Made by a program: the position numbers and the translations under genes. From Tetmemena sp. SeJ-2015 (Eukaryota > Ciliophora > Spirotrichea > Sporadotrichida > Oxytrichidae): a DNA stretch of 64,000 bases. Below are positions 46,342 through 58,617 of this stretch, in pieces (the first letter of the stretch is position 1; each line of letters starts with the position of its first letter). The notes below the pieces were generated by a model. That model saw only the letters and a list, made by a program, of their open reading frames with translations, made no database searches and was not told where the DNA came from. The stretch is taken from positions 1-64,000 of the forward strand of contig JAJKFJ010022492.1 in NCBI GenBank assembly GCA_027382625.1, given 5' to 3'.

Positions 46342-47880
46342 TCAGCGAGTGCTAATTCTGCCGAAATACGATTCAGGGACCCCTAATTATCCCGGATTGC
46401 AGATACAGGCCCGATAAATATATAAAAGTATCTAAGCCCTCGAGTGTTCCTTAATTCGATAAAAAAAATTTCGCTTTTAACCAGTAGTTATATTTCTTTC
46501 CATAGACATATTTTTCTCTAAGATCTTTTGATTTGATTATGAGATATTGCTAAAGTCTTTGCCAGCCATAAGTGTGCAGTCGAATTTACTCGCCAAAGAA
46601 GTCGTCTTAGCTTATTTGTTCTTTACTATATTAAAGCTAGGAGATAGGCATTTCTCCATTTGAGAGAGTGGGGTATGATTTTATGGCTCGATTGCGAGAT
46701 CCTCAATTAAAAGTGGAGTCTTACTCTAAGCGAATATTTCATTTTGGCTTATATCTTATTTATCCATCTCCTGCTTCATCAATCTTACCTTCTCTCTCAT
46801 TTCTTAGAGTTATATTTACCGCAGCCTTACATCTTACTTAAAAGAAGCGTCTGTCTCTTCGCCAAATGCAGCAAACAACGTTAGATTTATTCCTAGCTTG
46901 GTTATAAACTTCTTGATTCATCTCCTTATCTTTTTATTGGCTGTTGATTGCTGTTTAATATGGGTTACTCTGAGTTGCTTAACCTCCTTTCTCCGAAGTT
47001 GACTGGCAAAGGATCTAGTTTTTGGAGTTGGCTGGATCTTAAAAAGCTTGCATCCATATTGATATCTGGTTATTGCTACTAGGAGTCTTCAAGCTTGAAA
47101 GGGATTGAAAAGGATCCATTTATAAACGATAATGTAATAACTCCACTCTAATCTTGCTACTTCTTGTTTGAATCTTACAGCTACATTATAGCACTGCATC
47201 CCATCTTCTCCATTAGCTTTTACTCATTCAAAAGATTAAAAATTTTATGGTTTAAATTGATAAAAATCATCCATAATGTAATCATCTTGTCCCTCTTCTT
47301 CTTGCTATTATTCTTTATCCTACATTTTCTGTTTAATTATTCTTCTCTTCCTTTGTACAGATCGCTTTGGCTGAGATTATGTTCTTCCCAACGAAGACTA
47401 ATCTAAGTTTGGAAATCCGAAAGTTTTTTGTATCTCTGACAAAGAGTTATTGCTCTGAAACTTGTTATTCCTTAAAGGCGATGGTTATACAAATTTCTAT
47501 ACTTATGTAATTATTAAAATATTAGGAGCAAATATTTTATTCTATAGCTTGGCTTGCTAATGAGGTGATGATTCAGTTCTTTAAATTTTAGTACTGAAAC
47601 TTTAATTATGTCGCTGGTGAAGAATACTTGCATCAATAACTTCGCCCTAAGTGATTCTAGCCTCTCTCAGCTCTTTGATTTACTTGACTGGAATATTAGC
47701 GCTGGTCATGGGTCTTTACTTTGAGCGGATTATCTTCTAGCTGTCTTTGCCACTCACCACTTCTTTAATTTCAGACAGAGATAGGGGTATTTTCTTTGTC
47801 TCGTTTACGCAGCTTGTATTCTAATTCGCTCTATTATCAATTCAAATTGTAAATGTGATTAAAGTTAAATTGCATTGAAA
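46342..47880 (-). CDS. Hypothetical basic, Gln/Ser-rich protein
   Basis: Starts at an unseen ATG near 47880 (ELEYKLRKRDKENTPIS). Then a long frame (about 47785-47220) with KQRPMTSANIPVKQIKELRE and a Lys/Arg/Gln coil. After joins near 47100 and 46800 come LPVNFGERRLSNSEQP and EMDKQDISQNEIFAQSKTP, and a tail to TGA 46342-46344, whose last 40 codons may be untranslated. Composition strongly supports coding; function unknown. Confidence 0.45.
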
Positions 47881-47932
47881 ATAAAAATAAAAATAAAATG
47901 CTGATTTTTTAACACCTAAAGTTGTTAGTCCC

Positions 47933-49610
47933 TTCATTTTTACAACAAAAAAGCAACTGTTAATAAGAATTCTACTGAGAAAAATTATAAGATCTGAAAC
48001 ATATCTACCTCAGATAATGAGAATATGATTTAGTTGAAAATAGGTAATATGCCTTTAATTTAAATATAGAAAAATATACATTTTTAAATAATATTTTATT
48101 CAAAGAAATGTATTAAAATGTATTTTAATCTATTTGAAGAGGCACCTTGATTAAGATCATGACTTGAGGATGAATTTTGATTGATGAGGATAAGCTACCT
48201 CGGCGCAACCTCTTGAGACACTTCCCTTTTCACCCTCTTTTTAGAATTGCTAACTGGATTATGTTGAATATTTGCGCTGCCATTATTCTAGTATGCTGAT
48301 GCTTAGTCTGATGCTGTAGCCAGTCCTTGCCTCTTATTAGCCATAAAACCTGAGGTGTGAGATGCATTCATGTTGTTAGCAGTGGATTGAGAACCTCTAG
48401 ACTTCATATTATCTCTCTTGTACGAGAGCAGAGTAGAGTTGTTCATAAAAAGGCAAAAAAATTCAGCAGAAAAGAAATTATTATTTCATCTAGCTTGGGT
48501 CTATATACTTGGGCTCTGGTATATTAAATTGCACTTTAATGTCGTTGAACTTCATCCCTAAGTTTCCTTAACTTCTCATACTTCATTTATAGAGCGTCAG
48601 GCTCAAAATTAGGCTAGGCCTATTCAATTAGATCTGAGATGTCGAGTATTTTTTCCTCCTTTCTAGTAATAAAAGTTTTAGTCGATCTCATTCCTACTGA
48701 TTAAGAAGTGTGCTTTTGACTAGAATCTTCTCCCTTGAGTCTCTGCTTTCAAATTCAAAATTTATAAATCTAATCATGATTTCTCATAATCTAAGGCAGT
48801 TAAACTTTACTGTAGTCTGTGAATTTCAATTAAATGAAATGACCCTAGTATAAATATATTCTTTGAATGATTAATCTTGATACTCCTTAGATTAAGGAAG
48901 ATCTCTGTTGAGGTCCAAGTTTGCAAGTTGCTAAGGCTGGCGATTCATTCCTTGAGATTTTAAAAGACTCTAATCTAACTTTGAGGGGTTATCTTCCAAA
49001 CTCTTATTCAGGTTACTTTCTAAGAAAATTAAGATTAGAAGCATGCATATATGATTGCAAGTTATTTATTCTCTGTTGAGAAGGCCTCGTTTAGGACTTA
49101 TGTGGAGTACTACTGCTATTGCCATAGAAAGACTGACTCATTTTTTATACTTAGTTTACCTTACTTCTAATAAAACGAGCCCTGAGTCATCCTGAATGGT
49201 CTTTAGGAGTGTCTAGAAGCACCTAGCAAAATTACAGTTGAAATATAATTAAGCATCTTATATATTCACCTGTCAATTGCTCATCAAGAGTTTTATTATA
49301 GATAGCTGCGCCTTAATTTTGATAGCAGTTTCCACTTTCGCTTTGAGTAATTTCCCCTGAGTTGGTAGATTGCGAAGCGTTTGGAGTTGCTGCTTAGTTT
49401 TATTGCGGCTTCTCGTAGATTTGAATAACATCTTGCATTTTTCGAAGCAGCTCGAAGGGGTCTGAGAATTCCTAATTCTGCTTTCGGTCCATCAGGTAGT
49501 GCAAGATCTGCGATGCCTTTTTTCTCTCTAGCTCAATATTAGCAAGAAAATAATTTGAAAATAGAAAACGATTATGCATTCATGCATATGTGTATGTATG
49601 ATATTAGGAT
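47933..49610 (-). CDS. Hypothetical protein with N-terminal helical region
   Basis: Coding blocks: ERKKASQILHYLMDRK and FSDPFELLRKMQDVIQIYEK (49560-49420), a Gln/Asn/Ser-rich linker, LDISDLIEQAQPNFEPDAL and a Lys/Arg coil (48680-48490), MNNSTLLSYKRDNMKSRGS (48450 on), and a basic C-terminal part ending no later than TGA 47933-47935. Several joins are not assigned. No domain recognised. Confidence 0.45.
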
Positions 49611-49803
49611 TTTCCTTGGGTTTGGGAAAAGATGTAAGAGAAATCTTCATGTTTTAATTATTCATAAATAATTTGTTATAGCGACAAAATTAAATAAGTT
49701 AATTAATTCAAAAGAGAGGGGAGACTATAAATCTGAAACTTAACTTTTTCTTAAAAATTAAGGGTCTTAAAAATGTAGAAAGTATCTTCAAGCTGTGTTT
49801 ACT

Positions 49804-51985
49804 TCAACAGGTTGCGCATAGTACTTTGCTTAAATAAAAAGAAAGAAATGACTATGAATGAATTTTTATCTTTGCATGCTCTGGTCTTCCAAACTGAGAA
49901 CTCTTCTCCAAGATATTGAAGGGACTGAGTGTATCATCTTCAAGACCAGCAGTTGCGGGCCACTGCTTCTCTGTTAACTAAATATTGAAAATTCCTACGT
50001 AGGCATAAGGATCCACATAAACAGGCAAGCCGTTATGCTCAGTGTAGGGCCCAGTAAGTGTTGCTATAAACATCCAATTAGGAGTAACTATAATGGTTAG
50101 GCCTGACTCTAAAAATTTATCAAGAAAATAGATCTGCGTGGTAGTCGAGGTTAAGGAAAGAGTATAACTTGTTGTACCCGTTAACAAGAGTTTCTTCCCT
50201 AAGCATACCACCTTATTCATACAGGAAAACTGCATGAGGGAAATTGTACTCATCCAAGGTGAAGATATTTGCAGCTTCCGCCTTTTTGTGTGCAGCTTCT
50301 TTGGGATCCTTAGATCCCGCTCTTTGCGCGTTCTTTGAACTCATACTTCTGGCATCATGCATTTCTTGCTCTTATTGCAACTTAACAAAAGAGACCTTGG
50401 CAGTAATCAAGAGATCAAGAGGCAATCCACTGAAAGGAATTTTACTGTTAGGCAATATGTGCATCAATTGATGTTACAAAGGCTGAGATGATTTTTATCC
50501 CACTGGTAGAATGGTAACAAATCCTAAGCCTTGGACTTCTGAGAGTACTTGAGCAAAGTTAGCCCAGTCAATTTGTGAGAGTGGCTATCTGAGATCAATC
50601 TCAAGGCATCTTAGCTTAGATTGATCCTTATCTTCTGTTTCAAGCTTCTTTTATTGGTAAGAACTAAGCTTCTTGGGTCTTGGCTTAGTGGGAAGTCTCT
50701 TTCTAAGAGAATAGTCTCTGTACACAATGACTTATGAAATTGAGAGACTATTTAAACTTAAGGGTCATACTGATCTTGCTTTTGAGGTTGAATGATTATC
50801 ATCTCTCCTTCGACCTTAGGGAATGGATGAGATAAGAGTGCATATTTCTTGGGCAACTTCTCAATCTTGTTACCTTTGAGAATGCTTAAAATGCAGTCTG
50901 AAGGAATCTCATATTTATAGTCATCTTTTGAGAGCATGGAGTCTTTGCTTTTGTTCAAATCTTCTCCTCTGCTCTTGCCTCTGCTCATTCAATACATAGA
51001 GTATAAGGATTCTTAGAGTACCTTCATTTAAACAAAAATTGCACTTTCGTTCAACTTTTCTGCAGTCTGCTCTTTGCCATCTTCCCCCTTAGCTTCCTCA
51101 GTAGTTTGAATCTTATCTCTGGCAGCACCAGTTGCCCCTTCTTCCTCTGCTGTTTGAGGCCTGTTGCCAAGTCTCGCATCAGCATCCACTCTGCCTTCGA
51201 TGTGATCAAGATACTTAGTGAGGAATTCATCGTATGTCATATCTCTTTTGGCTTCCTTCTCTTCTTCTATTTTTTAGGCCTTCAATCTCTCCTCTACCTC
51301 GTCTATCACATTCTTGAATCTTCTATCAATCATAAAGTCAGCTAGAGAAAAAGTAATATTTTTGGTTTACGAAAGCTCTTCTAACTTGGAAAAGAGTGCC
51401 TCTGTCTCTTTCTTCAGCGAAGAAAGAATCTAGCAACTCGACCAGTCCGCCATCAGGCGATGATTTAATGGACTCGAGGTGACCATGAATCTTCTCTCTT
51501 AAAGTGAGACCGTCTTTCTTCTTGCGCATATATTCGGCAATCATCATCATGTTCTAATGAGTCCTTCTCTTCTGAGTTTCCTTGGTGATTGCAACTGCTT
51601 TAGAATACTTTTCTTTCACATGTTCCACGAAAGCTTGAGCATCGCCAATTAGAGTACCCTCTAAGGTGTATATCAAAGGGCAAGATCTCTTCTTAAAACC
51701 ATATGTTCTACTCACCTGTAAAAAGAATTTAGTACTTGCAAGGTGAATTTAGATGAAAAGAGAATCTCGTTATAGATATTTCCAAGAATTTGAAACTTAC
51801 AGAATCAAGGAACTCTGCCCACTCAGTCTTGTGCTTGATTACAGTTTTAACTGTGACATCATGACAATTCTTTTGCAAATACTCGCCAAGAGCTTCGCAC
51901 TAATTTGAAATTATAAACAATTCGATGTTAATACCTCTGCCAAAAACTGATTCTTAGCTTTGCTAGCGATAATGTAAGTAACCAT
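49804..51985 (-). CDS. Conserved hypothetical protein, N-terminus like the MDH1B N-terminal domain
   Basis: ATG 51983-51985 (MVTYIIASKAKNQFLAE). The first 90 residues (ALGEYLQKNCHDVTVKTV, TEWAEFLDSV, CPLIYTLEGTLIGDAQ) resemble the thioredoxin-like N-terminal part of malate dehydrogenase 1B-type proteins; this is from memory and tentative. An intron (GTAAAAAGAAT... near 51720) and a 34-bp IES with pointer AGCT (51340-51373) follow. Next come a Glu/Lys coil, an acidic linker (NRPQTAEEEGATGAARD), a Lys-rich part (KYEIPSDCILSILKGNKIEK), and a conserved C-terminal region with FLDKFLESGLTIIVTPNW and YVDPYAYVGIFN. The C-terminus is between 49890 and the TGA at 49804-49806. The blocks are well ordered, so the gene is intact; function unknown, possibly ciliary. 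Confidence 0.6.
51340..51373. other. Short IES (34 bp) with pointer AGCT
   Basis: On the minus strand AGAGCT-TTCG (AGCT at 51374-51377) and CT-AGCT-GAC (AGCT at 51340-51343) flank 30 AT-rich bases. Deletion of one copy and the insert gives QVRRADFMIDRRFKN in frame; without it the frame hits TGA within ten codons. Confidence 0.65.
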
Positions 51986-52392
51986 TTTTATATTCTATTT
52001 CTTAACAATTTTATTTCCTCTCTCTTATTCACAACTAAAAGAAATAAGCATTCGTATCCATTTATTTATCTATTTATTGATGAGGCTTGATAAGTTTAAT
52101 AAAAATGATGATAAGTAGCATAAATTTGACTTATTGTGATTAAAACAAGTGCGAGTATCGATGATTAAGCACGCTTTCGGCGCTTTTTTAGTTTTGGAAA
52201 TTTCTAAACTCTCTTTCGAGCGGGCGATTCGGAGGATCTAAACTGATAATAAAAGAGTTGCAATCAATTTAACTTTCTCAGATTCGATTACGCAATACGC
52301 ATGCTTATAATTGATATACAGCTCCCACCAACTATCATACTCAGCTAATAAACTCTAAATATCAATAATAAATTAAGAGTAGTCCTTGAATA
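51986..52392. other. AT-rich divergent intergenic region
   Basis: About 400 bp between the 49804-51985 gene (-) and the GH15 gene (+). No coding or RNA signal seen; presumably two promoters. Confidence 0.45.
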
Positions 52393-55300
52393 ATGATGGC
52401 TCTGACTGGTCCTTCAAGCCAGGTCTTCCCCCAGGTTCCCTCTCTTCACAGCGGCAGTTCCTACGACCTATCAGTAATCGGCAACTCTTCGATGAGTTGC
52501 ATCATTGACAAAATGACCAAGGTCTCGTGGGCCTGCTACCCAAAACTCGAACCAAAAATAAATATTGCTCGATATAATTAATCGACGATGATCCGATATT
52601 TGACTCCTTGCTGAATAATGATTCGTAGTACTATGTAATATTTCAACCGCTCTAAATTTTCGCATGTTCCCAACTCATGTTCAAACAAAAAGTGCTTTTA
52701 TATATCCTCTGTTGCATTTCAATAAGCTTTTAAATTTGGATTGACTTTCAGAATAGGGGTTCTTCGACGTGGTCCTAGACGGTTTTGAGTCATCCCAGCA
52801 ATTCTTTGAGAGCTATGACTCGATGATTCTCAAAACTCGCCTAACCTCTAGATTGTAATTTATCTTAAACTCTTGAATTTAATTACAGCGGAGAAATTAT
52901 TGAGGTATTAATTCTTCATCCTTAAAATGTTAATCCATATTATATCCATTGATTTCAATAACTGACTTCTGCCCTAAGTTTGAGTTGAATGGAAAATCTT
53001 TCAAGCCCTCGATGCTTGTCAGAATTGTAAGAGCTATTTCGAATCAAGAGTGAAACTTACCACCAGCTTTATATACTCTTTGAAACTTTTCCTGGATTCG
53101 CTAATTGCTTCTGTATAGTTAACTCCTGTCCATGGGACCCCTCAGACGACTATCCGTTGCAGACCCTCCTTCAACTACAATTCCGTCTTGCCTCAGATTG
53201 AGAGTGGTTCAAACCATATTAAATACGAAGCTTCTGGCATCATTCTAAGTAAACTCTCTTAGATACTAATGAGAAAATGAGATTCTCAATTATTTAAAGT
53301 GTGCTTTAAATTTAAGTGAAGTGAAAAACTTCGAATACTATTATTCAGAAAGCCAAGAAACTGGATAACGAAATCGAGTAATTTTCCTTATTGTCATCAT
53401 TTTTGCGCCGCCTTTGTGAAGGACATTCTCCTTACCTTTTGGTAGGGCTATAAACCAATCTTGCGGTCTCACAAATCCTTTACGAGGAACCCTTTGTACT
53501 TCGGGAGCAGCAATACTTCATTTTATGCTCAGACGAGCCTATGCAAAGGTCTATAGAAGAAGTAGCACTTGAATATTACTCTAAGACAAAGTCTTATTGG
53601 TTCAACTACTGCAGAACCATCAACTTGCCCTTTCAATATTAGAAGGAGGTCATGAGAGCAGCCATGCAACTCAGACTATTATGCTTTGAAGGTATGTGAA
53701 ATATAGCAGCAAACCTTGCAAAATTGCAAAATATCAGTAGCAATCGGTACAAAATCCCAATCAAAAAATTTATCGAGAAGGGTTTATAATAATAATAGTA
53801 GATTCGTCTCTGGTTATAATTACTACTCCGATATTTTAACGCTATATTTAGAAACTGGAGGCGTGCTGCGAAGTCTAACGACTTCAATCCCTTAGTCGCT
53901 CGAATAGCCTGAGGTCTTTGACATGAGATACTGCTGGCTAAAGGACGCAGTTTTCACTGTCAATGCCTTACACAAGATTTAAGCAATTCCCTAAATGGAG
54001 GCTTACATTTCATACTTTGCCAAAAATAATTACTTTATTTTTAGATCATACTTAATCAACATTTGCATCTTGAGCATTAAGAAAGACTTAGCCATAGAGA
54101 CAAGTTACGCCCTGATCTATAATAAAGGCAGGAGTAACGAGCGAGAGGCCTATAATTTGGCTGGATACGATGTAAGAATTATTTTTAATCTTAAATTTTT
54201 TAAGCAACTTTTTTATAATTTGCTTAATAATTACTAATCATCACTTTTAGGGCTTCTAGCAAGTGATGGTAGGACAGCCGATCTTTAATTTTGACTTGGA
54301 TTCTGTGAACCCTATCGGCTCCATCATACTGGCTGTTAACTACATGTTCTATGATTTAAGGCTGACCAAGTTGGCCAAGCAAGCTAACTTCGAGTTTATA
54401 AGTGAGTTCCTAGTTAAGTTGGCAGACAGAGCTTATCACATCTTTAAGCGACCACTGCATCACTACATGTCCTACCTCAAAATTCATGAGGATCACATCA
54501 AACAGCTGATTGACTAAGCTTAATAACTCAGCACTGATCCAATTTCACCAGAGAAAGCTGAAGCTATTAGGAAATAGGCAGTTGAGCAATTTGAGAAGAA
54601 GATCAATGAGATTAAGAAGCTGGGTATAAGTACCTACTCTTTAGTATTGATTTGGGCTAGCTTCAAATCTCTTTCTCAGCTCTTCTATAACATCATGAAT
54701 CGATCCCCAGGAGTCGTCAATTATCAATATGATTAGCTCTTTAACAAACTTTATATCTATAAATGTTTAGCACGAGGATGAGAAGCACGATAATTACTTT
54801 CAGGAGCAGAGTTAAATATGGGAAATAAGGTCTATCGAGGTAAAAGAGTTCATCAATAAGTTCGGATGGTGCAAGAAGAATCAAACTTATGTCGCATTCA
54901 TCAAAGTCAATTCGGCTCCAGGCAAAGAAGAAGAGTAAGAAAAGTTAATGGCTTTGAAATTATCACACTTTCTAACATAGTATCTTATAATGCTTTGCTA
55001 CACAAGAAGTCTAAAAATTCTCACTACATAAACTTTAAGAACATAGATCAAGAGCTCTTTTCGCATCAAGAGCCTATCCCCCAAACTCTAAAATCCACCG
55101 ATTCCGCCTCCTCAGATATTTCCTCAGCTTCAGCATCTTCAAGTTCTCTACCTTCTAATGTTCTCACTCCAGATGAGTCAGAGCGACTCCATCATTTGCC
55201 AGACAGCAGACTCATGCTATGGCCTGAGCTAGACTTCCTCTCAATAAACGATCCCAAGTACAAGCAATCCTTCAACCGCGTTTAAGATCAAGTGCTGAAC

Positions 55301-55678
55301 AATCCTCACTTGAAAGCTTGTGAGATGCTCTGGTACGTAAATAATATAACCCAAACTGACAAGAAGAAGGGAAGAGAAATTTTCAAGCAACTCTTGAAAT
55401 AGTTCAGCGACACTGGAATAATGACCACCTCAGTTAACAAAGCTATTCTCCCGCTCAGCTAGAATCTAAGCAGCGTAATAAATGGCACCACTCCTCATAA
55501 CATGTCAATTGAAAGTGACCACCATTTGTAAAAATCCTTCTCAACTCAGGGCAGCGAGAGTTCACTTGTGTCTGCACAGTTCATCACAGAAATGAAGTTC
55601 TTGGGCAATTTTCCGGACAGCCAGTCTCTCGTGCATTTTGAATTCTCAAGTATTTTTTTTAAGTCTTAAAGATTTTGA
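52393..55678 (+). CDS. GH15-family glucoamylase/trehalase-like glycoside hydrolase
   Basis: N-terminal YDLSVIGNSSMSCIIDK and VSWACYPKLE match the GH15 opening block (IGNG..AALV..GSIDWLC.PRF). Then GFFDVVLDGFE, DFCPKFELNGKSF, RCRPSFNYN (compare VRCRPRFDYG), YWFNYCRTINLPFQYQKEV, TTSIPQSLEQPEVFDMRYCWLKDA is the (D)YRYCWLRDA block holding substrate contacts, then GQPIFNFDLDSVNPIGS, and near the end KFLGNFPDSQSLVHFE, the usual GNFPQAFSH. It would hydrolyse alpha-glucosides or trehalose. Many joins: GT-AG introns near 53693-53840 and 54172-54250, plus a non-GT-AG break at about 52907-52965 best explained by a TA pointer (EV-TDF). Ends at TGA 55676-55678. The domain order is complete, so it is taken as functional. 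Confidence 0.8.
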
Positions 55679-55715
55679 CGCATTTCATTTTCATGGCATT
55701 TAAGCTGAGCAAATT

Positions 55716-55931
55716 ATGGGCAACTGCACTTTGAAGGAAGGTAAGGAAAAAGCTGGGGCAATCAAGCCATCAGGCTAACCATTATTAAGAATATAAAAAG
55801 CTAAAGCTTAAAGGAGCTATGTATATAAAGAGCTAATGTTTAAGTAAAGCAGAAGAAGAAGACAAATATCTAAAGTCTTAAATCAAGCCTCAAAAAGAAG
55901 ATCTAAAAGCATAGTAAAGATGAATTGTTGA
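55716..55931 (+). CDS. Small ORF with N-myristoylation-like start
   Basis: ATG 55716 to TGA 55929-55931, 71 residues, starting MGNCTLKEGKEK and ending in an Arg/Lys-rich tail. A Gly at position 2 followed by Asn-Cys fits an N-myristoylation/palmitoylation start. It runs 17 bp into the left arm of the palindrome. May be a tiny exon of a larger gene, or chance. Confidence 0.3.
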
Positions 55932-56342
55932 AATCGAAGCTGATATACAATTGTGTACGAAATAAACGAGAAAAAAGGTGCGTTCAAAGGGCGAAATGCG
56001 AAGAGTTTTGGCTGTTGCCTGTGTTCATTTGTAGCATCTGACTGATCCTGAAGAAGCTCACTCCTCTGCCTTGACATGAGTTCGGTGTTGTTTTATCAAA
56101 GCAATCCGAGATATCAATCCTGCACTGTAGGTAAACGTCAAGGATCTTCCAACAATTCATTTCATCTGCTTCTCTGCCACTGAGGTTACCAAATTCTTGA
56201 GAATTCTGTGTTTTAGCTCGCATTTGCTGCATCTTTATCTTTCTGCTCCCCAGGTGTCTTCCATTCTTAATTGCCATAATGAAAATTAATTAGGAAATAT
56301 TGAGTACACTTATTTATTTACTCTTAAAATTAATTAAGAATT
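55915..56342. repeat. Left arm of a large inverted repeat (palindrome)
   Basis: 428 bp whose reverse complement is found at 56452-56879 with only a few differences (for example GTGTACG versus TTGTACG near the outer end, and one inserted base in the right arm near 56566). The two arms are separated by 109 bp. Confidence 0.95.
55984..56277 (-). CDS. 97-residue ORF in the left palindrome arm
   Basis: ATG 56277 to TGA 55984, starting MAIKNGRHLGSRKIK, with a Cys-containing middle (NCWKILDVYLQCRIDIS) and no TAA/TAG. No family recognised. A 97-codon frame without any of the three stop triplets, kept in both arms over almost its whole length, suggests coding, but the high identity of the arms means conservation cannot be judged. 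Confidence 0.4.
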   Translation of the reverse strand: MAIKNGRHLGSRKIKMQQMRAKTQNSQEFGNLSGREADEMNCWKILDVYLQCRIDISDCFDKTTPNSCQGRGVSFFRISQMLQMNTGNSQNSSHFAL

Positions 56343-56451
56343 AGCAAACAATACTTAAGACTCTTTAAAATTTTAAGATCTCTAATAAACTTTTTCTCTA
56401 ATAGAGATCATTTAAAACTCTTAAGTAAGTCTTATTAAAATTGGTTTTAAG
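56343..56451. other. Spacer of the palindrome
   Basis: 109 bp, AT-rich, itself partly self-complementary: GATCTCTA and TAGAGATC face each other about the centre near 56397, and CTTAAGA and TCTTAAG lie further out. The whole 965 bp can therefore fold into one hairpin. Confidence 0.8.
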
Positions 56452-56879
56452 AATTCTTAATTAATTTTAAGAGTAAATAAATAAGTGTACTCAATATTTC
56501 CTAATTAATTTTCATTATGGCAATTAAGAATGGAAGACACCTGGGGAGCAGAAAGATAAAGATGACAGCAAATGCGAGCTAAAACACAGAATTCTCAAGA
56601 ATTTGGTAACCTCAGTGGCAGAGAAGCAGATGAAATGAATTGTTGGAAGATCCTTGACGTTTACCTACAGTGCAGGATTGATATCTCGGATTGCTTTGAT
56701 AAAACAACACCGAACTCATGTCAAGGCAGAGGAGTGAGCTTCTTCAGGATCAGTCAGATGCTACAAATGAACACAGGCAACAGCCAAAACTCTTCGCATT
56801 TCGCCCTTTGAACGCACCTTTTTTCTCGTTTATTTCGTACAAATTGTATATCAGCTTCGATTTCAACAATTCATCTTTA
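56452..56879. repeat. Right arm of a large inverted repeat (palindrome)
   Basis: Mirror copy of 55915-56342. The inner end begins AATTCTTAATTAATTTTAAG and the outer end is CAATTCATCTTTA. A base inserted within GATGACAGC (left arm GATGCAGC on the opposite strand) puts its ORF out of frame. Confidence 0.95.
56517..56811 (+). pseudogene. Frameshifted copy of the 97-residue ORF in the right arm
   Basis: ATG 56517-56519 begins the same protein, but one extra base after codon 16 (near 56566) shifts the frame. The original frame resumes at about 56572 and runs to the same TGA (56809-56811). Which arm is ancestral cannot be told. Confidence 0.5.
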
Positions 56880-57808
56880 TCATATAAGAAGGCTAGAAAT
56901 ATTTTGAATTGTTTATGAAACCTAGTTTATATTGATGAAATATTCAAGCATTTTCAAAGGTTGAGGTCGAAATCAAGAAGGAAACAGTCTAAAGCATTAT
57001 GAGAAATAACCATAAACAAGGGTAAAAATAGAAAGAGACTTTAATCTTAATAATTAATAAAGTTTACTCTCCTCTTATACTAAAGCTAAAGAATCTTAAT
57101 GCACTCTTATAAAATCTTAATCAATATAATGAGGATTTATTAGGAGTTAAGATTTTAAACTTAAAATCTATTTTAGCAAGAATCTTTCTTTCCATTCTAA
57201 GATTGAATTTACTTCATTAAGATTTTGTTTATCTCCTCTTTAATTTTCAAAAAATATTTTTGGATTTCTTATGAAACTTTGCTATAAGTTCTCCCATGTA
57301 TTTAACCCACTTAAGTGTACTAGCAATGTACAAAAATTAAGAAGTCATCTATCTATCACTCTAACAGAATTAATGCATGGACTTATTACCTTTCCTTCTT
57401 GAATAGAAGACTCTCACACCCTTTGAATGCTTGCTTATTTAGTTTAATTTATCTACATTTATCAATTTATTAATTTATTGCTTAACTATGTTTCAATAAA
57501 GTAATCTTTTTATAGTTAGGATCTTATAAACAAGTACAAATTCAAGGGTTTGAATAAAATAGAAACCACTACTAAATCTGTTCTGGCCTCCACTGCTGAA
57601 AAGCGCAAGTACATCTGATACTCAAACACTATCATCACTAAATAATCAAAACACTAAGAGAATCTAAGTTACAAATTTATTCATTTTAAAGTCACTCACT
57701 CTATATTTTTTCCTATCTTACTTGAATGGAGTGAGAGCAATACTACTATAATAAATAATTGCACTTTATTATAATCTTTTTATAAAAGGGAAACTTTCCT
57801 TCTAGCAA
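56880..57808. other. AT-rich intergenic region
   Basis: About 930 bp, very AT-rich, with many short near-repeats of the type AAATCTTAA and AAGATTTTAA (57040-57240). No coding composition. Probably promoter of the 57809 gene plus germline spacer. Confidence 0.45.
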
Positions 57809-58246
57809 ATGCAGAACGACATCTATCAAAACTTGCCCAAGATTGGGCCTCAGTTCTCCTCCATCGACGAGAAGCAGGGACAGATGGTCTCCATGATTAA
57901 GAAGTTCGAGGTGAGACCTCAGCTGCAAGTAGCCGTCAACTAGAATATCCCAGGCCTCCGCAAGAAGACGGTCGCCTTCGGCCGCAAGCCCAACAACAGA
58001 GGTTTCTACTAGTCTTTTATCTCCTACGAGAGAAACGGTATCCTCAACATTGGTCTCTCTCGCAACTGGGTGCGCATTGCATACCCCTTGATGCCAGTGC
58101 TCTTCTTCGTGTACATGTGGAACCCAATTCTCCATGGTGTGACATACATTCAGCACTACAATAACTACCAGTGGGAGACTGTCTACTTCAAATATGGATC
58201 CAACAGACCTCTCTACACTGACCAGACCATCACCAGACTCGCTTGA
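57809..58246 (+). CDS. Small single-pass membrane protein, probably mitochondrial complex subunit
   Basis: Intact ATG 57809 to TGA 58244-58246, 145 residues, no intron. Codon use is biased to C-ending codons (AAG, CTC, ATC, TAC), unlike its neighbours, as in highly expressed ciliate genes; still two TAG codons are in frame. Basic N-terminal third (GLRKKTVAFGRKPNNRG), one hydrophobic segment (IAYPLMPVLFFVYMW) near residue 95, and a Tyr-rich tail. This shape fits accessory subunits of mitochondrial respiratory complexes, but no family was recognised. Confidence 0.65.
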
Positions 58247-58617
58247 GGGCGAACAATCACTGTTTTGCTCTCTGGCTTCATAATAATAAGAGTTCTCTCA
58301 GCAGGTGAAACGATTTTATGTGCTCAGGTGTGAGAGGAATATAAGAGTTGGAAATTTTGCAGGCAACTTTGTGAAACTCTGCTTCTAGAGTGAAAGACTT
58401 AGTTCCCGAATTTCTCTACTCTCTATTTAAATTCTAATGTTAAAACCCAATTTCTATTCTCACTTTATCTTCTTGCAGCTTGTATTTATCTTTTTTTTCA
58501 AGTTGCTTCATGAAGCTATAAGAATTGGAATTTATAAGAATTGTTCTGAAACATATAGTGAGCCTCTGTTCTAATTTAACAATTTGAAGAAATAATTTAG
58601 AGTAACTTTATAAATTA

